A stretch of DNA of 19,249 nt from NCBI GenBank assembly GCA_019323655.1, contig JAHWGX010000088.1:1-19249 (forward strand), written 5' to 3'. Below, piece after piece: positions 5,286-12,414 of the stretch. Below the pieces are notes generated by a model that did not search any database, was not told the DNA's origin, and saw only the letters and a program-made list of their open reading frames with translations. This stretch comes from Candidatus Woesearchaeota archaeon (lineage in GTDB: Archaea > Nanobdellota > Nanobdellia > Woesearchaeales > GW2011-AR4). Positions within the stretch are counted from its first letter, which is position 1, and every line of letters starts with the position of its first letter. The translations under genes were made by a program, and so were the position numbers.

Positions 5286-7343
5286 ATGAATGAAGAAATA
5301 TTATTATTAGGTTTAGGATACAATAAACTACAGGCAAAAATACTCTTCATCCTACTCCACAATAACGTTTTAACTGTTGATGAGGTAGTTGAAAAAGCCG
5401 AAGTTACAAGATCTCGTGTATACCAAATACTAAAAGAATTTGAAATAGAAGGTAAAGTTTATTCTTCTAATGAACGACCAAAAAAATATTCAATGAGTGA
5501 CACATATGTTAGGGAGTTGTATTCAAAAATTAAATCAATGTCAGAAGCTTTTATATCTGATATTAAACCTGGGAAAAAAACAGAGAATATTTTCTTAAAT
5601 AAAATAAAATCTTTTTTTAAAGCTGAAGATTATGAAATCTCAGATTTTAAATATTCTGATAGTAGATCGCCTTTTGTTATTGATGTTAAGAATTTTTTTA
5701 ATTTTATTGCAGATAGAGATGTAAAAATAGCAGTTGTTGTTATAGATAAAAGTAATGAAAAACACTTTACTAGTGTTATTGATGTTGGACCAATAGAATT
5801 AATATTGGGAGAATTTTTTAATATTAGCCTTGCTGCTAATTGTGTAGCACCTTTTATAATAGTAGATCCATCATTACCTCATAATAAAAAAATTAATAAT
5901 AAGTTAATGGAAGGGCTGGAGGAGTTTAAGAAACTTTATATTTTGCATCAAAATAAAGGTTTTGAAGATAATTATATATTTATTTCAACAGATTCCAATG
6001 TAGAAAACAATATAAAAAATGTTATAAATTCGATTAGAGATAGAAAGAGGATAGCAAATCAGTTAATTACTAACGTAAGTAAGCTTGTAGATAGTATAGA
6101 TAAAAAGATTTTTGATATAGAAAGATTGGTTCATTCTATAAATATTCAATTGGTAGAAAAAGTATGGATAAAAGGAAGAAAGACTCATGAAAAAATAAAT
6201 AAGATTAAAATACCATTTAGAAATATAGTAGAACGTGAAAAAAGAAATAAAGATTTAGTGAAACAGAAGTATATATTTAATTTTGTTAGATTAAGTACAC
6301 TAAAAGAAAATATTGCTATTAGGAAATATTTTCCATCAATTTCTAAAATTAACAATTACATAGATAAATTTGAAGAAACTAATAAACAATTAAGCCCAAT
6401 AGCGTTTGAACTAGGAAAATTAAAAGATAGTCTCTTTTCTTATTTATTTAATAAACATAAATCAATTAATCCATTTATTTTTACAATACCTGAAGAAAGA
6501 GATGGTTATGTTGAAAATCAAGAAGAGGTTAGTTTGTCTTTTAAAAATTTTTGTAAAGAGGTAATATTAAGAGAGACAGTTCCTTTTAAAATACTAAAGG
6601 GACCAGAAGGAGTTGGCAAAACTCATATTTTAAAGTATTTGTTAAAATTAGCTACAGAGGAGAACAAATTATTCTACCTTTATACAAGTTGTGAAGTAAA
6701 ACAAGAATCATTTATTTATGATCTCTCAAAGCAAATTTTTGATAGTTTATCGCAGGATAAAAATTTGACTAAATCAATAACAGAAAGATATGATTATTGT
6801 CACGATACTGAAGATTTGATGACATTACTATTAGAGTTACAAAGTCAAATTAGTAAAAAAGGTTATAAGGGTATTGTTTTAGCAATAGATGAATTTGAGA
6901 ATGCAATAGAAACACCTGGTTCTAGAGATTTTCAAATAGATAATCTAAAAAAAATGATCAAAAAATCTATAGGGAATTTTGGAGTTATAATCTCCTGTAG
7001 GGAGGATAGGTATAACTTACTTATAGATAAACTTGATTTTGTAGATAGTAGGAATATGACCGATAGTGTTAAACCATTGAACATAGAGCATATAAAAAAA
7101 TTAATTGAACATAGATGCAAGGCATGGGGAGCTGAAAAAATATCTATTTCTGATGATGTACTCTATAAAATCTTGGAAATAACTAATTCAAATACTAGAG
7201 ATATAATTAAATATTTGAGAGAAGTATACTGGTTATCACAAGAAAAATCAATTTCTCTTAACGATATAAACAAACTTCAAATACCCATCTTTAAAAGGGA
7301 AATTAAAACTAATGAAGCGGGTGATGATAAAAATGTAGAATAA
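5286..7343 (+). CDS. Winged-helix (TrmB-like) plus AAA+ ATPase protein, unknown role
   Basis: The 685-residue protein has three parts. Residues 1-75 form a TrmB/MarR-like winged helix (LGLGYNKLQAKILFILL, then a recognition helix around VTRSRVYQILKEF and a wing RPKKYSM). Residues ~76-415 are an unrecognised middle region: a mixed alpha/beta part to about 260, then long charged helices, possibly coiled coil. Residues ~416-685 are an AAA+ ATPase of Orc1/Cdc6-like or STAND type with Walker A GPEGVGKT (439-446), Walker B GIVLAIDEF (529-537) and a sensor-1-like IISCREDR (568-575). The start ATG lies six bases after the tRNA end and there is no room for a separate promoter, so co-transcription with release by tRNA 3' processing is likely. 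The gene is far more AT-rich than its neighbours (one sampled 60-base row 23% GC, against 40% in hef), a sign of transfer. It could be an autoregulator, a replication-type protein of an integrated element, or a defence ATPase. Confidence 0.8.
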   Translation: MNEEILLLGLGYNKLQAKILFILLHNNVLTVDEVVEKAEVTRSRVYQILKEFEIEGKVYSSNERPKKYSMSDTYVRELYSKIKSMSEAFISDIKPGKKTENIFLNKIKSFFKAEDYEISDFKYSDSRSPFVIDVKNFFNFIADRDVKIAVVVIDKSNEKHFTSVIDVGPIELILGEFFNISLAANCVAPFIIVDPSLPHNKKINNKLMEGLEEFKKLYILHQNKGFEDNYIFISTDSNVENNIKNVINSIRDRKRIANQLITNVSKLVDSIDKKIFDIERLVHSINIQLVEKVWIKGRKTHEKINKIKIPFRNIVEREKRNKDLVKQKYIFNFVRLSTLKENIAIRKYFPSISKINNYIDKFEETNKQLSPIAFELGKLKDSLFSYLFNKHKSINPFIFTIPEERDGYVENQEEVSLSFKNFCKEVILRETVPFKILKGPEGVGKTHILKYLLKLATEENKLFYLYTSCEVKQESFIYDLSKQIFDSLSQDKNLTKSITERYDYCHDTEDLMTLLLELQSQISKKGYKGIVLAIDEFENAIETPGSRDFQIDNLKKMIKKSIGNFGVIISCREDRYNLLIDKLDFVDSRNMTDSVKPLNIEHIKKLIEHRCKAWGAEKISISDDVLYKILEITNSNTRDIIKYLREVYWLSQEKSISLNDINKLQIPIFKREIKTNEAGDDKNVE

Positions 7344-7493
7344 GCAGATTCGATGGACCACCACAAAAGTAGCAGTCCACCTCTTCCACTTTTTTTAAAC
7401 CTAAGGATGCTGCTATTTCTGTGCTTAAATAAATTTCGGTTTTGAGGGTATTTTCCCACCCTAATAAAAAAAACAAATGGAGCGTGATAAAAA

Positions 7494-7902
7494 ATGAAAA
7501 AAATAATTTTTGGAATGGGAATTTTGATTGTTGCAACAGTTTTGTTGCAGGGTTGTGTAACTGGAGGAGTAAGTTATGAGCCAAGCTGTAAATGCCAACT
7601 AGTAACAAGAACGGCGCAATTTGACTACAAGGTAGTTGATGGGGATGGGGGGGGGCATCTTTGACAGGGATTTTGAAGTTTGGATTAAAAATAAGGAAAA
7701 CCAGCCAAGCAGGGTCTTAGTTGAAGCAGATTGTAAAACCGTGAAAGGGGATGTTAAGCACGTTTCATCTGGCGAATATTGGGTTCAGCCAAATGGCGAG
7801 CATACGTCTAGCATAAATGTCCCTACCGGCTGGACTGAAGATTGGAAATGTGAAAATATTGTCATAAGTAGTGACACAATATTTGATTGCCAAGCCAAAT
7901 AA
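7494..7902 (+). CDS. Small lipoprotein, reading frame broken at a G9 run
   Basis: From ATG 7494 the frame encodes a lipoprotein signal: KK, a hydrophobic core, and the lipobox LLQGC with cysteine 21. After 56 codons it stops at 7662-7664. The other frame carries on without a break from the G-rich segment to the stop at 7900-7902 (IFDRDFEVWIKNKE onward). The two join if the run of nine G at 7647-7655 were eight, giving a 135-residue secreted lipoprotein with several cysteines (SCKC, DCK, KCEN, FDCQ), perhaps disulfide-bonded. The break is either a sequencing or assembly error or true slippage at a homopolymer, i.e. phase variation. A GGAG/GTGA motif precedes the ATG. I recognise no family; the C-terminal half looks like a small beta-rich domain. 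Confidence 0.65.
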
Positions 7903-7921
7903 AACTTTTTGAGGTGAAAAA

Positions 7922-8071
7922 ATGAGAAGAGTATTAAGAAAAATAGCAAGGAGAGCTAAGCTAGGTCCGGTAAAGGCAGGCGTTACTCTTGGTTTAAGAA
8001 GGGGTCATGCACACGTTAGCGTAAAGCCTCCTATCGTCAAGAGAATAAGATTTAGAAGAAGGCTTTATTAA
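7922..8071 (+). CDS. 49-residue very basic protein
   Basis: A short frame with a strong Shine-Dalgarno-like GAGGTG (7911-7916) five bases before ATG. The product is rich in Arg and Lys (MRRVLRKIARRAK start; RIRFRRRLY end) with a middle segment GVTLGLRRGHAHVSVKPP that could form beta strands. The charge suggests nucleic-acid binding, but no family is recognised. It lies 19 bases after the lipoprotein and 14 before the next small gene, so the three may form one unit. Confidence 0.55.
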   Translation: MRRVLRKIARRAKLGPVKAGVTLGLRRGHAHVSVKPPIVKRIRFRRRLY

Positions 8072-8085
8072 ATAAGGAATTAAAA

Positions 8086-8286
8086 ATGTCTGAAAGAAAA
8101 CCCATAAAATTAGTTGAAAAACCGAAACAAGCGACTAATGTAGAAAAAAAGTGTGTTGATGCAAATACTTTAGTAGCAGTTGCTGCAGGAGTGACTGCAA
8201 TTGCCGCTGCTCCTAAAGCAGGAGAAAATATTAGGAAGATTGTAGATAAAGGGAGAGAGTTAATAAAGCCTTCAAATAAGAGATAA
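8086..8286 (+). CDS. 66-residue protein with one hydrophobic segment
   Basis: The product has a lysine-rich N terminus (PIKLVEKPKQ), an Ala/Val-rich hydrophobic stretch (about 26-43, VAVAAGVTAIAAAP) and a charged C-terminal helix (ENIRKIVDKGRELIK). It may be membrane-attached by the hydrophobic stretch or be a helical hairpin. AAGGA precedes the start. No family recognised. Its stop is 8 bases from the convergent htpX gene. Confidence 0.5.
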   Translation: MSERKPIKLVEKPKQATNVEKKCVDANTLVAVAAGVTAIAAAPKAGENIRKIVDKGRELIKPSNKR

Positions 8287-8294
8287 TAAAAATA

Positions 8295-9140
8295 TTAAAA
8301 TTTCATCGCCCTTAATCTCTTAACACGCTCTTTTATGTCCGGGTGGGTTGAGAAAAATCTTATAAGCATTCCTGCCCTGAATGGATTTGTTATGAATAAA
8401 TGTGCAGTTGATGGGTTTCCGAGCCTCATTGGATGTTTCTTTACATCATTTTCCAGTTTTTCCAATGCTGATGCCAGACCATAAGGGCTGTGCACTATTT
8501 TTGCTCCTGTTTCATCTGCGAGAAATTCCCTGCTTCTTGAAATTGCTAATTGGATTACCATTGCTATGAGAGGTGTAACAATTGCCAATACAAGAAGTTC
8601 AACTATATTGTTATCCCTATCTCTCCCTCCAAATCCTCCGAATATAGCAGCCCATCTAGCCATGAAAGCAACATAGGAAATAACTCCTGCAATAGTTGCT
8701 GCAACTGTTTGAATTAATGTATCTCTGTTCTTAATATGCGATATTTCGTGTGCTATCACTCCTTTTAATTCGTCATGGTTCATTAAATCTAAAATTCCAT
8801 TTGTACATGCTACAGCCGAGTGCTTAAAAGTTCTGCCTACTGCGAAGGCATTCGACGAATCGCTTGGTATTATCCAAACCTTAGGCATCGGAACATTTGC
8901 CTTTTGCGAGACCTCATGCACAATCTTAAACAGTCTTGGATTATCTGCTTCATTTATTTCCTTAGCCCTGTACATAGCCAAAACAATTTTATCAGAAAAC
9001 CAGTAAGCGCCAAAATTCATTATTACTGCAAAAACTAAAGCTATTGTCAAGCCGCTGGGACCTCCAACTAACTGGCCTACCCAAAGCAATAAGCCCGTCA
9101 ATAACCCAAGCAGTATAACTGTTTTTAATTGATTAATCAT
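8295..9140 (-). CDS. htpX: HtpX-type M48 membrane metalloprotease
   Basis: The 281-residue integral membrane zinc protease takes part in quality control of membrane proteins. Two N-terminal membrane helices (about 5-24 and 29-48) are followed by the SNAFAVG motif (96-102) and the zinc site HEISH (131-135). Two further hydrophobic segments (about 143-166 and 178-200) come next, then SREFLADE with the third zinc ligand E205. C-terminal THPDIKERVKRLR is typical of the family. All catalytic residues are present and the length matches bacterial and archaeal HtpX. An AGGTGG Shine-Dalgarno-like motif (complement of 9145-9150) lies just upstream, with a TATA-like stretch about 30 bases before the start. 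Confidence 0.95.
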   Translation of the reverse strand: MINQLKTVILLGLLTGLLLWVGQLVGGPSGLTIALVFAVIMNFGAYWFSDKIVLAMYRAKEINEADNPRLFKIVHEVSQKANVPMPKVWIIPSDSSNAFAVGRTFKHSAVACTNGILDLMNHDELKGVIAHEISHIKNRDTLIQTVAATIAGVISYVAFMARWAAIFGGFGGRDRDNNIVELLVLAIVTPLIAMVIQLAISRSREFLADETGAKIVHSPYGLASALEKLENDVKKHPMRLGNPSTAHLFITNPFRAGMLIRFFSTHPDIKERVKRLRAMKF

Positions 9141-9164
9141 AAAACCACCTATGCTGTGTAAGGC

Positions 9165-9178
9165 ATTTTAATTTAAAA
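9165..9178 (-). promoter_or_regulatory. Putative TATA box for htpX
   Basis: On the minus strand a TTTTTAAATTAAAA stretch is centred about 31 bases before the htpX ATG. The plus-strand gene at 9255 has its own box at 9220, so this is a divergent promoter region. Confidence 0.4.
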
Positions 9179-9219
9179 ATTTAATGTTTTTGCTTTGTTA
9201 CCACTAATAAATAGAAAAG

Positions 9220-9227
9220 TTTAAATA
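9220..9227 (+). promoter_or_regulatory. TATA box for the gene at 9255
   Basis: TTTAAATA is centred 31 bases before the ATG at 9255. A second TTAAATAG follows at 9236-9243 but is too near the start. Confidence 0.45.
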
Positions 9228-9254
9228 GTGGTTGTTAAATAGTAGGGACTTACT

Positions 9255-9542
9255 ATGACTAATCACAAAGGCGACAACTTAGAACAGCGATTGGGGGGAG
9301 GAGTATCTAGGGAACAGATTCTAAATGCAGGATTAGTCCCCCATGGCAAACATATGGGTTATTTTGTTTTCAGAACTGATTGGGGCGTTGGCGAAGAGGA
9401 TTTATATTATTTTAAAAAAACATCACCAAATAGTCCCTACCTATTAAAAAAGGTGATACCTCATGATGTTGTAGCTTTGGAGATAGGAGAAGAATATTGC
9501 AATGATAACTTATTTTCTCCACTTGATAGAACACCCAATTGA
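9255..9542 (+). CDS. 95-residue protein, unknown function
   Basis: A soluble, rather acidic protein without signal peptide. Its middle part (HMGYFVFRTDWGVGEEDLYY, then a lysine-containing KKTSPNSPYLLKKVIP) suggests a small alpha/beta or beta-hairpin domain. I recognise no family. Its last 33 bases overlap the end of the convergent redoxin gene. Its own TATA box and an intact frame support it as a real gene. Confidence 0.6.
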   Translation: MTNHKGDNLEQRLGGGVSREQILNAGLVPHGKHMGYFVFRTDWGVGEEDLYYFKKTSPNSPYLLKKVIPHDVVALEIGEEYCNDNLFSPLDRTPN

Positions 9543-10064
9543 ATAAAGAAATTCATGTTTTGGCTTTTTTCCTTCCAGGACTGCTGATATTGCGTCATCC
9601 ATGTCTGCTGTTGTGGGCTCCTGCCCGGGCTCTAAAGCATCATCAAATCTTCCATGGTAAACTAATTTTTTACTGGAATCAAACAAGAAAGGGTCCGGAG
9701 TGCATGATGCTCCGTAGGATTTTGCAACCTCCTGGGTTTCATCATGAAGATAAATAAAATTAAAATTCTTTTCTTTTGCTGTGTTTACCATTCCGTCAAA
9801 GCTGTCCTCAGGGTAGTTTTCCGGATCATTGGGGTTAATTCCGACAACAACCAGGCCTTTTTCCCCGTATTTTGCCTGCAGATTCTTTATGGTTTCAATC
9901 TTGGGCTTTACATAAGGGCAGTGGTTGCACATAAATATTACAAGCAAAGCTTTTGCGTCCTTGAAGTAGTTTAAGGTATAGTTTTTTCCGTCTATTCCCT
10001 TTAAGTTAAAATCAGGAGCTTTATCTCCTGTGCTTAGCCTTTCCAGCGATTTTGTCAGTACCAT
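9510..10064 (-). CDS. Thioredoxin-like redoxin (AhpC/TSA-type)
   Basis: The 184-residue cytoplasmic thioredoxin-fold protein belongs to the redoxin/AhpC-TSA-like group. Features: GDKAPDFNLKGIDGK (13-27), a CxxC redox motif M-CNHCPYV (cysteines 46 and 49), VVVGINPND in the next strand, and SCTPDPFLFD, where TP marks the cis-proline loop. The tail SIGCSIKW is typical of this group. CxxC rather than a single peroxidatic cysteine suggests disulfide exchange rather than classical peroxiredoxin action. The substrate is unknown. On the minus strand an ATTAATTAAT box lies about 29 bases before the ATG. Confidence 0.88.
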   Translation of the reverse strand: MVLTKSLERLSTGDKAPDFNLKGIDGKNYTLNYFKDAKALLVIFMCNHCPYVKPKIETIKNLQAKYGEKGLVVVGINPNDPENYPEDSFDGMVNTAKEKNFNFIYLHDETQEVAKSYGASCTPDPFLFDSSKKLVYHGRFDDALEPGQEPTTADMDDAISAVLEGKKPKHEFLYSIGCSIKWRK

Positions 10065-10086
10065 TTTATATCCCGGAAAAGCTTAA

Positions 10087-10099
10087 TCATTAATTAATT
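10087..10099 (-). promoter_or_regulatory. Putative TATA-like box for the redoxin gene
   Basis: An A/T-only ATTAATTAAT stretch is centred about 29 bases before the minus-strand ATG at 10064. It is symmetric, so its strand is assigned only by distance. Confidence 0.35.
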
Positions 10100-10139
10100 T
10101 TGTGTTTTTGTAAAGCAATGCCCTAAGCAAACATTTTAA

Positions 10140-10280
10140 GGGCTGTGCCAGAGCAGAGCTGAAGCCAAAATGGGCTACCAGGATTTTGTTTGTAGATATG
10201 TTGCCTTAACAATACGCACCATTTTGGTTAATTATTTGCGTGCTTCTGCCCACCCGCCTCCCCTAAATTAGGCACAGCCC
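10140..10280. mobile_element. 141-bp inverted-repeat element (MITE-like or structured RNA)
   Basis: GGGCTGTGCC (10140-10149) and GGCACAGCCC (10271-10280) are perfect 10-bp terminal inverted repeats. With a 2-base gap they extend to AAGGG/CCCTT. Inside, CCAAAATGG (10165-10173) pairs with CCATTTTGG (10219-10227), and CCTAAATTAGG (10262-10272) is itself a palindrome. No coding frame is present. The right end TAAATTAGGCACAG resembles the end of the transposase gene near 352-364 (TAAATTAGGACAG), which suggests a short non-autonomous relative of that element. No clear target duplication flanks it. A structured non-coding RNA is the alternative. Confidence 0.5.
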
Positions 10281-10332
10281 CCTTTGTATACTTTTGGGGC
10301 TTTAGATTTTTTGTTGGAAAGTATTAGAAAAC

Positions 10333-10340
10333 TTTATATT
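10333..10340 (+). promoter_or_regulatory. TATA box for the gene at 10365
   Basis: TTTATATT is centred 28 bases before the ATG at 10365, which makes that ATG the likely start of a leaderless message. The longer in-frame reading from 10284 would begin before the promoter. Confidence 0.6.
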
Positions 10341-10364
10341 CTGGTGTTTTTGCAAACAATTCCT

Positions 10365-10577
10365 ATGTGGAATAAATTCAAACAGATGAGCAAGTTTAAA
10401 CAAATCCTTTTCGCATTATTAATTGGTTTTGCTGTTGTTTCTTTTTGGAGAGGGGTGTGGGGATTGCTTGATATATACCTGCTTCCAGACAATTTTGAGC
10501 TAAGCTTATGGATTTCTTTGGTTATGGGTGTTGTAGTTCTGATTGGAACCCACTATACTGTAAAGGAGCTGACTTAA
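10365..10577 (+). CDS. 70-residue membrane protein, unknown function
   Basis: Two membrane segments (about 14-30 and 46-63) flank a short loop, with RGVWGLLDIYLLP between them; Trp, Arg and Asp in this segment look like a conserved core. The N terminus is lysine-rich, so it is probably inside. Small membrane proteins of this shape occur in DPANN-type genomes, but I know no function for them. The start was chosen from TATA spacing. It ends 9 bases before the convergent Toprim gene. Confidence 0.6.
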   Translation: MWNKFKQMSKFKQILFALLIGFAVVSFWRGVWGLLDIYLLPDNFELSLWISLVMGVVVLIGTHYTVKELT

Positions 10578-10586
10578 CCTACAGTT

Positions 10587-10943
10587 TCAATGATTTTCCA
10601 TATATGTCTCCAGGCCTTCGATCTGCCATAATTTGGTATTTTTAAATAAAAAATTTCTGAAATTATTGTCTACCCTAACTCCTAGCTGCTGCAAGCCGTG
10701 ATTTAATTTTGCGTATAGTTCCCTGCCTTTCTTATCTAAATCAGTCAGGATAATACAATTTTTATTTTTCAAGGAAATGCCTTCTATTATCTCGAACAAA
10801 GGCTTTTTATTCAACTCAACAATATTTTTTATTCCAAAAGTTTCTAAGGCCATCCTGTCTTTTTTCCCTTCTACTATGACCAAGGTCTCAGATTGCCTGA
10901 GCTTATTTATATGCTCGAAAAATTCTTTTTCTAAAGGTTTCAT
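10587..10943 (-). CDS. Small Toprim-domain protein
   Basis: The 118-residue protein is nearly all Toprim domain, the metal-binding fold of topoisomerases, DnaG and OLD/RecR proteins. The acidic glutamate sits in VIVEGKKDR (E25) and the DxD pair in ILTDLDKKG (D68, D70). Stand-alone Toprim proteins of this size are common in archaea and are thought to bind or process nucleic acid, possibly rRNA, as in the bacterial RNase M5-like group; the target here is unknown. It is divergent from the primase gene, with both promoters in the 113-base gap, so joint control is possible. Confidence 0.85.
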   Translation of the reverse strand: MKPLEKEFFEHINKLRQSETLVIVEGKKDRMALETFGIKNIVELNKKPLFEIIEGISLKNKNCIILTDLDKKGRELYAKLNHGLQQLGVRVDNNFRNFLFKNTKLWQIEGLETYMENH

Positions 10944-10963
10944 TAAGTTAAAGCGTAGAAAGG

Positions 10964-10975
10964 ATTTATTTAAAA
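10964..10975 (-). promoter_or_regulatory. TATA box for the Toprim gene
   Basis: On the minus strand TTTTAAATAAAT is centred 26 bases before the ATG at 10943, fitting a leaderless transcript. Confidence 0.5.
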
Positions 10976-11024
10976 TTTTTGATGTTTTTATATTGGGTAA
11001 AAATTGCCCTTTGCTTAAAGATAA

Positions 11025-11034
11025 TTATTAAATA
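11025..11034 (+). promoter_or_regulatory. TATA box for the primase gene
   Basis: TTATTAAATA is centred 27 bases before the ATG at 11057. It supports that start over the in-frame ATG at 10979, which precedes the promoter. Confidence 0.55.
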
Positions 11035-11056
11035 CAGCAAAACATCACCCTGCAGT

Positions 11057-12391
11057 ATGTTGCCTTTAAATGTCACCCTAAGCTACTATAAGAGAAGGGA
11101 TGTGCAGGAGGAAATGATAAGAAATGCTGAAAACAGGGAGGTTGCTGTTAGGTACAATGATAAGTTTGGTGAGAGGCCTGATGTTCTCAACAATCCAAAT
11201 GATGTCTTGGAGCTGGCAAAGCAGAAAGCCACTTCCTTTCATGCTTCTGAGGAGCTGTGGAGCAATCCCTTGCAGCTAAGCGCGAATATGAAAAAGCAGG
11301 ATATTGAGTCTTTGAGAATCGGCTGGGACCTGGTTTTGGACATTGACTGCAGTTTTTACGAGTATTCCAAAATTGCGGCTGATTTGGTTGTAAAGGCATT
11401 AAGATTTAGTGAGGTTCAGTCTGTATCATGCAAGTTTTCAGGGAATAAGGGTTTTCATATTGGGGTTCCGTTTGAGGCTTTCCCCGCAGCAATAGGGAAT
11501 GAAAAAACAGCTAATATGTTTCCCGATGCTGCAAGAAGAATTGCCTATTACATCAAAGAGCTAATTAAGAAACCGCTTGGAGAAAAAATAATGGAGTTTG
11601 AGAAAAATAATTTCTCAAAAATTGTAGAAAAAACAAAAGAAAACCCGGACAAAATAACCTACCATGAAAAAAATGAATTCGGGGACAATGTCGCAAGATT
11701 GAATGCAGAGCCTTTTTTGAATATTGATACTATATTGATTTCTTCAAGACATCTCTTTAGGATGCCTCACTCACTGCATGAAAAATCAGGTTTGGTATCT
11801 TTGCCATTAAATCCAGAGGATGTTCTGGATTTTAAGAAAGAGGATGCTGATCCAAAGAAGGTTAAGGTTTCTGAATTCAGGTTCTTGGACAGGGAAAAAG
11901 TTTCCAAGGGCGAAGCAAAAAAATTAATTATGCAGGCATTTGATTTTTCCTTGAACCAAGAAAATGTTGTTGATATTGAAGCAAAAAAGGATTACGAAAT
12001 CAAGGCTGCTCTGCCGGAGAAATTTTTTCCTCCATGCATTAAATTAATCAGCAACGGCTTGTCTGATGGAAGGAAACGCACACTTTTTATCTTAATAAAT
12101 TTCCTTTCAAGTCTGGGCTGGGATTACAAGGAAATAGAAGAATACCTGAAGGAATGGAACAAAAAGAATAATGACCCCTTAAGAGAAAATTACTTGGTGG
12201 GCCAACTTAGGTACCACAAGGCGCAAAAGAAAAAAATACTGCCTCCAAACTGCAATAACCTTATGTATTATGCGGATATAGGCATATGCAGACCAGACAA
12301 TCTCTGCAGCAGAATAAAAAATCCTGTCAGCTACTCAATAAGAAAATCATTTTTTTCCAGGAAAGCTGGTGGGAATAAAGGGAAGAAATGA
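11057..12391 (+). CDS. priS: Fused primase: PriS catalytic domain with PriL Fe-S domain
   Basis: The 444-residue protein makes RNA/DNA primers for replication. The N-terminal 300 residues are the eukaryote-type small primase subunit: metal-binding LVLDIDC (D95, D97), SGNKGFH (128-134), NIDTILISSRHLFRMPHSLH (222-241) and HEKSGLVSLPL (241-251). The last ~120 residues are not part of PriS. PPC (327), PNC (399), GIC (411) and LC (417), with the helical SDGRKRTLFILINFL (337-351) and RYHKAQ between, match the 4Fe-4S C-terminal domain of the large subunit PriL. So one chain joins catalytic and Fe-S parts and lacks the PriL N-terminal domain, as in the minimal primase of Nanoarchaeum equitans. The start was chosen from TATA spacing and the MLPLNVTLSYYKRR N terminus. 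Confidence 0.93.
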   Translation: MLPLNVTLSYYKRRDVQEEMIRNAENREVAVRYNDKFGERPDVLNNPNDVLELAKQKATSFHASEELWSNPLQLSANMKKQDIESLRIGWDLVLDIDCSFYEYSKIAADLVVKALRFSEVQSVSCKFSGNKGFHIGVPFEAFPAAIGNEKTANMFPDAARRIAYYIKELIKKPLGEKIMEFEKNNFSKIVEKTKENPDKITYHEKNEFGDNVARLNAEPFLNIDTILISSRHLFRMPHSLHEKSGLVSLPLNPEDVLDFKKEDADPKKVKVSEFRFLDREKVSKGEAKKLIMQAFDFSLNQENVVDIEAKKDYEIKAALPEKFFPPCIKLISNGLSDGRKRTLFILINFLSSLGWDYKEIEEYLKEWNKKNNDPLRENYLVGQLRYHKAQKKKILPPNCNNLMYYADIGICRPDNLCSRIKNPVSYSIRKSFFSRKAGGNKGKK

Positions 12392-12414
12392 TGCAGTTGG
12401 GTTAAGTTTTCTAC

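Noticed and set aside
10140..10280. 5S rRNA, SRP RNA or RNase P RNA
   Set aside because: The conserved sequence landmarks of these RNAs were not seen on either strand, and the length does not match SRP or RNase P RNA.
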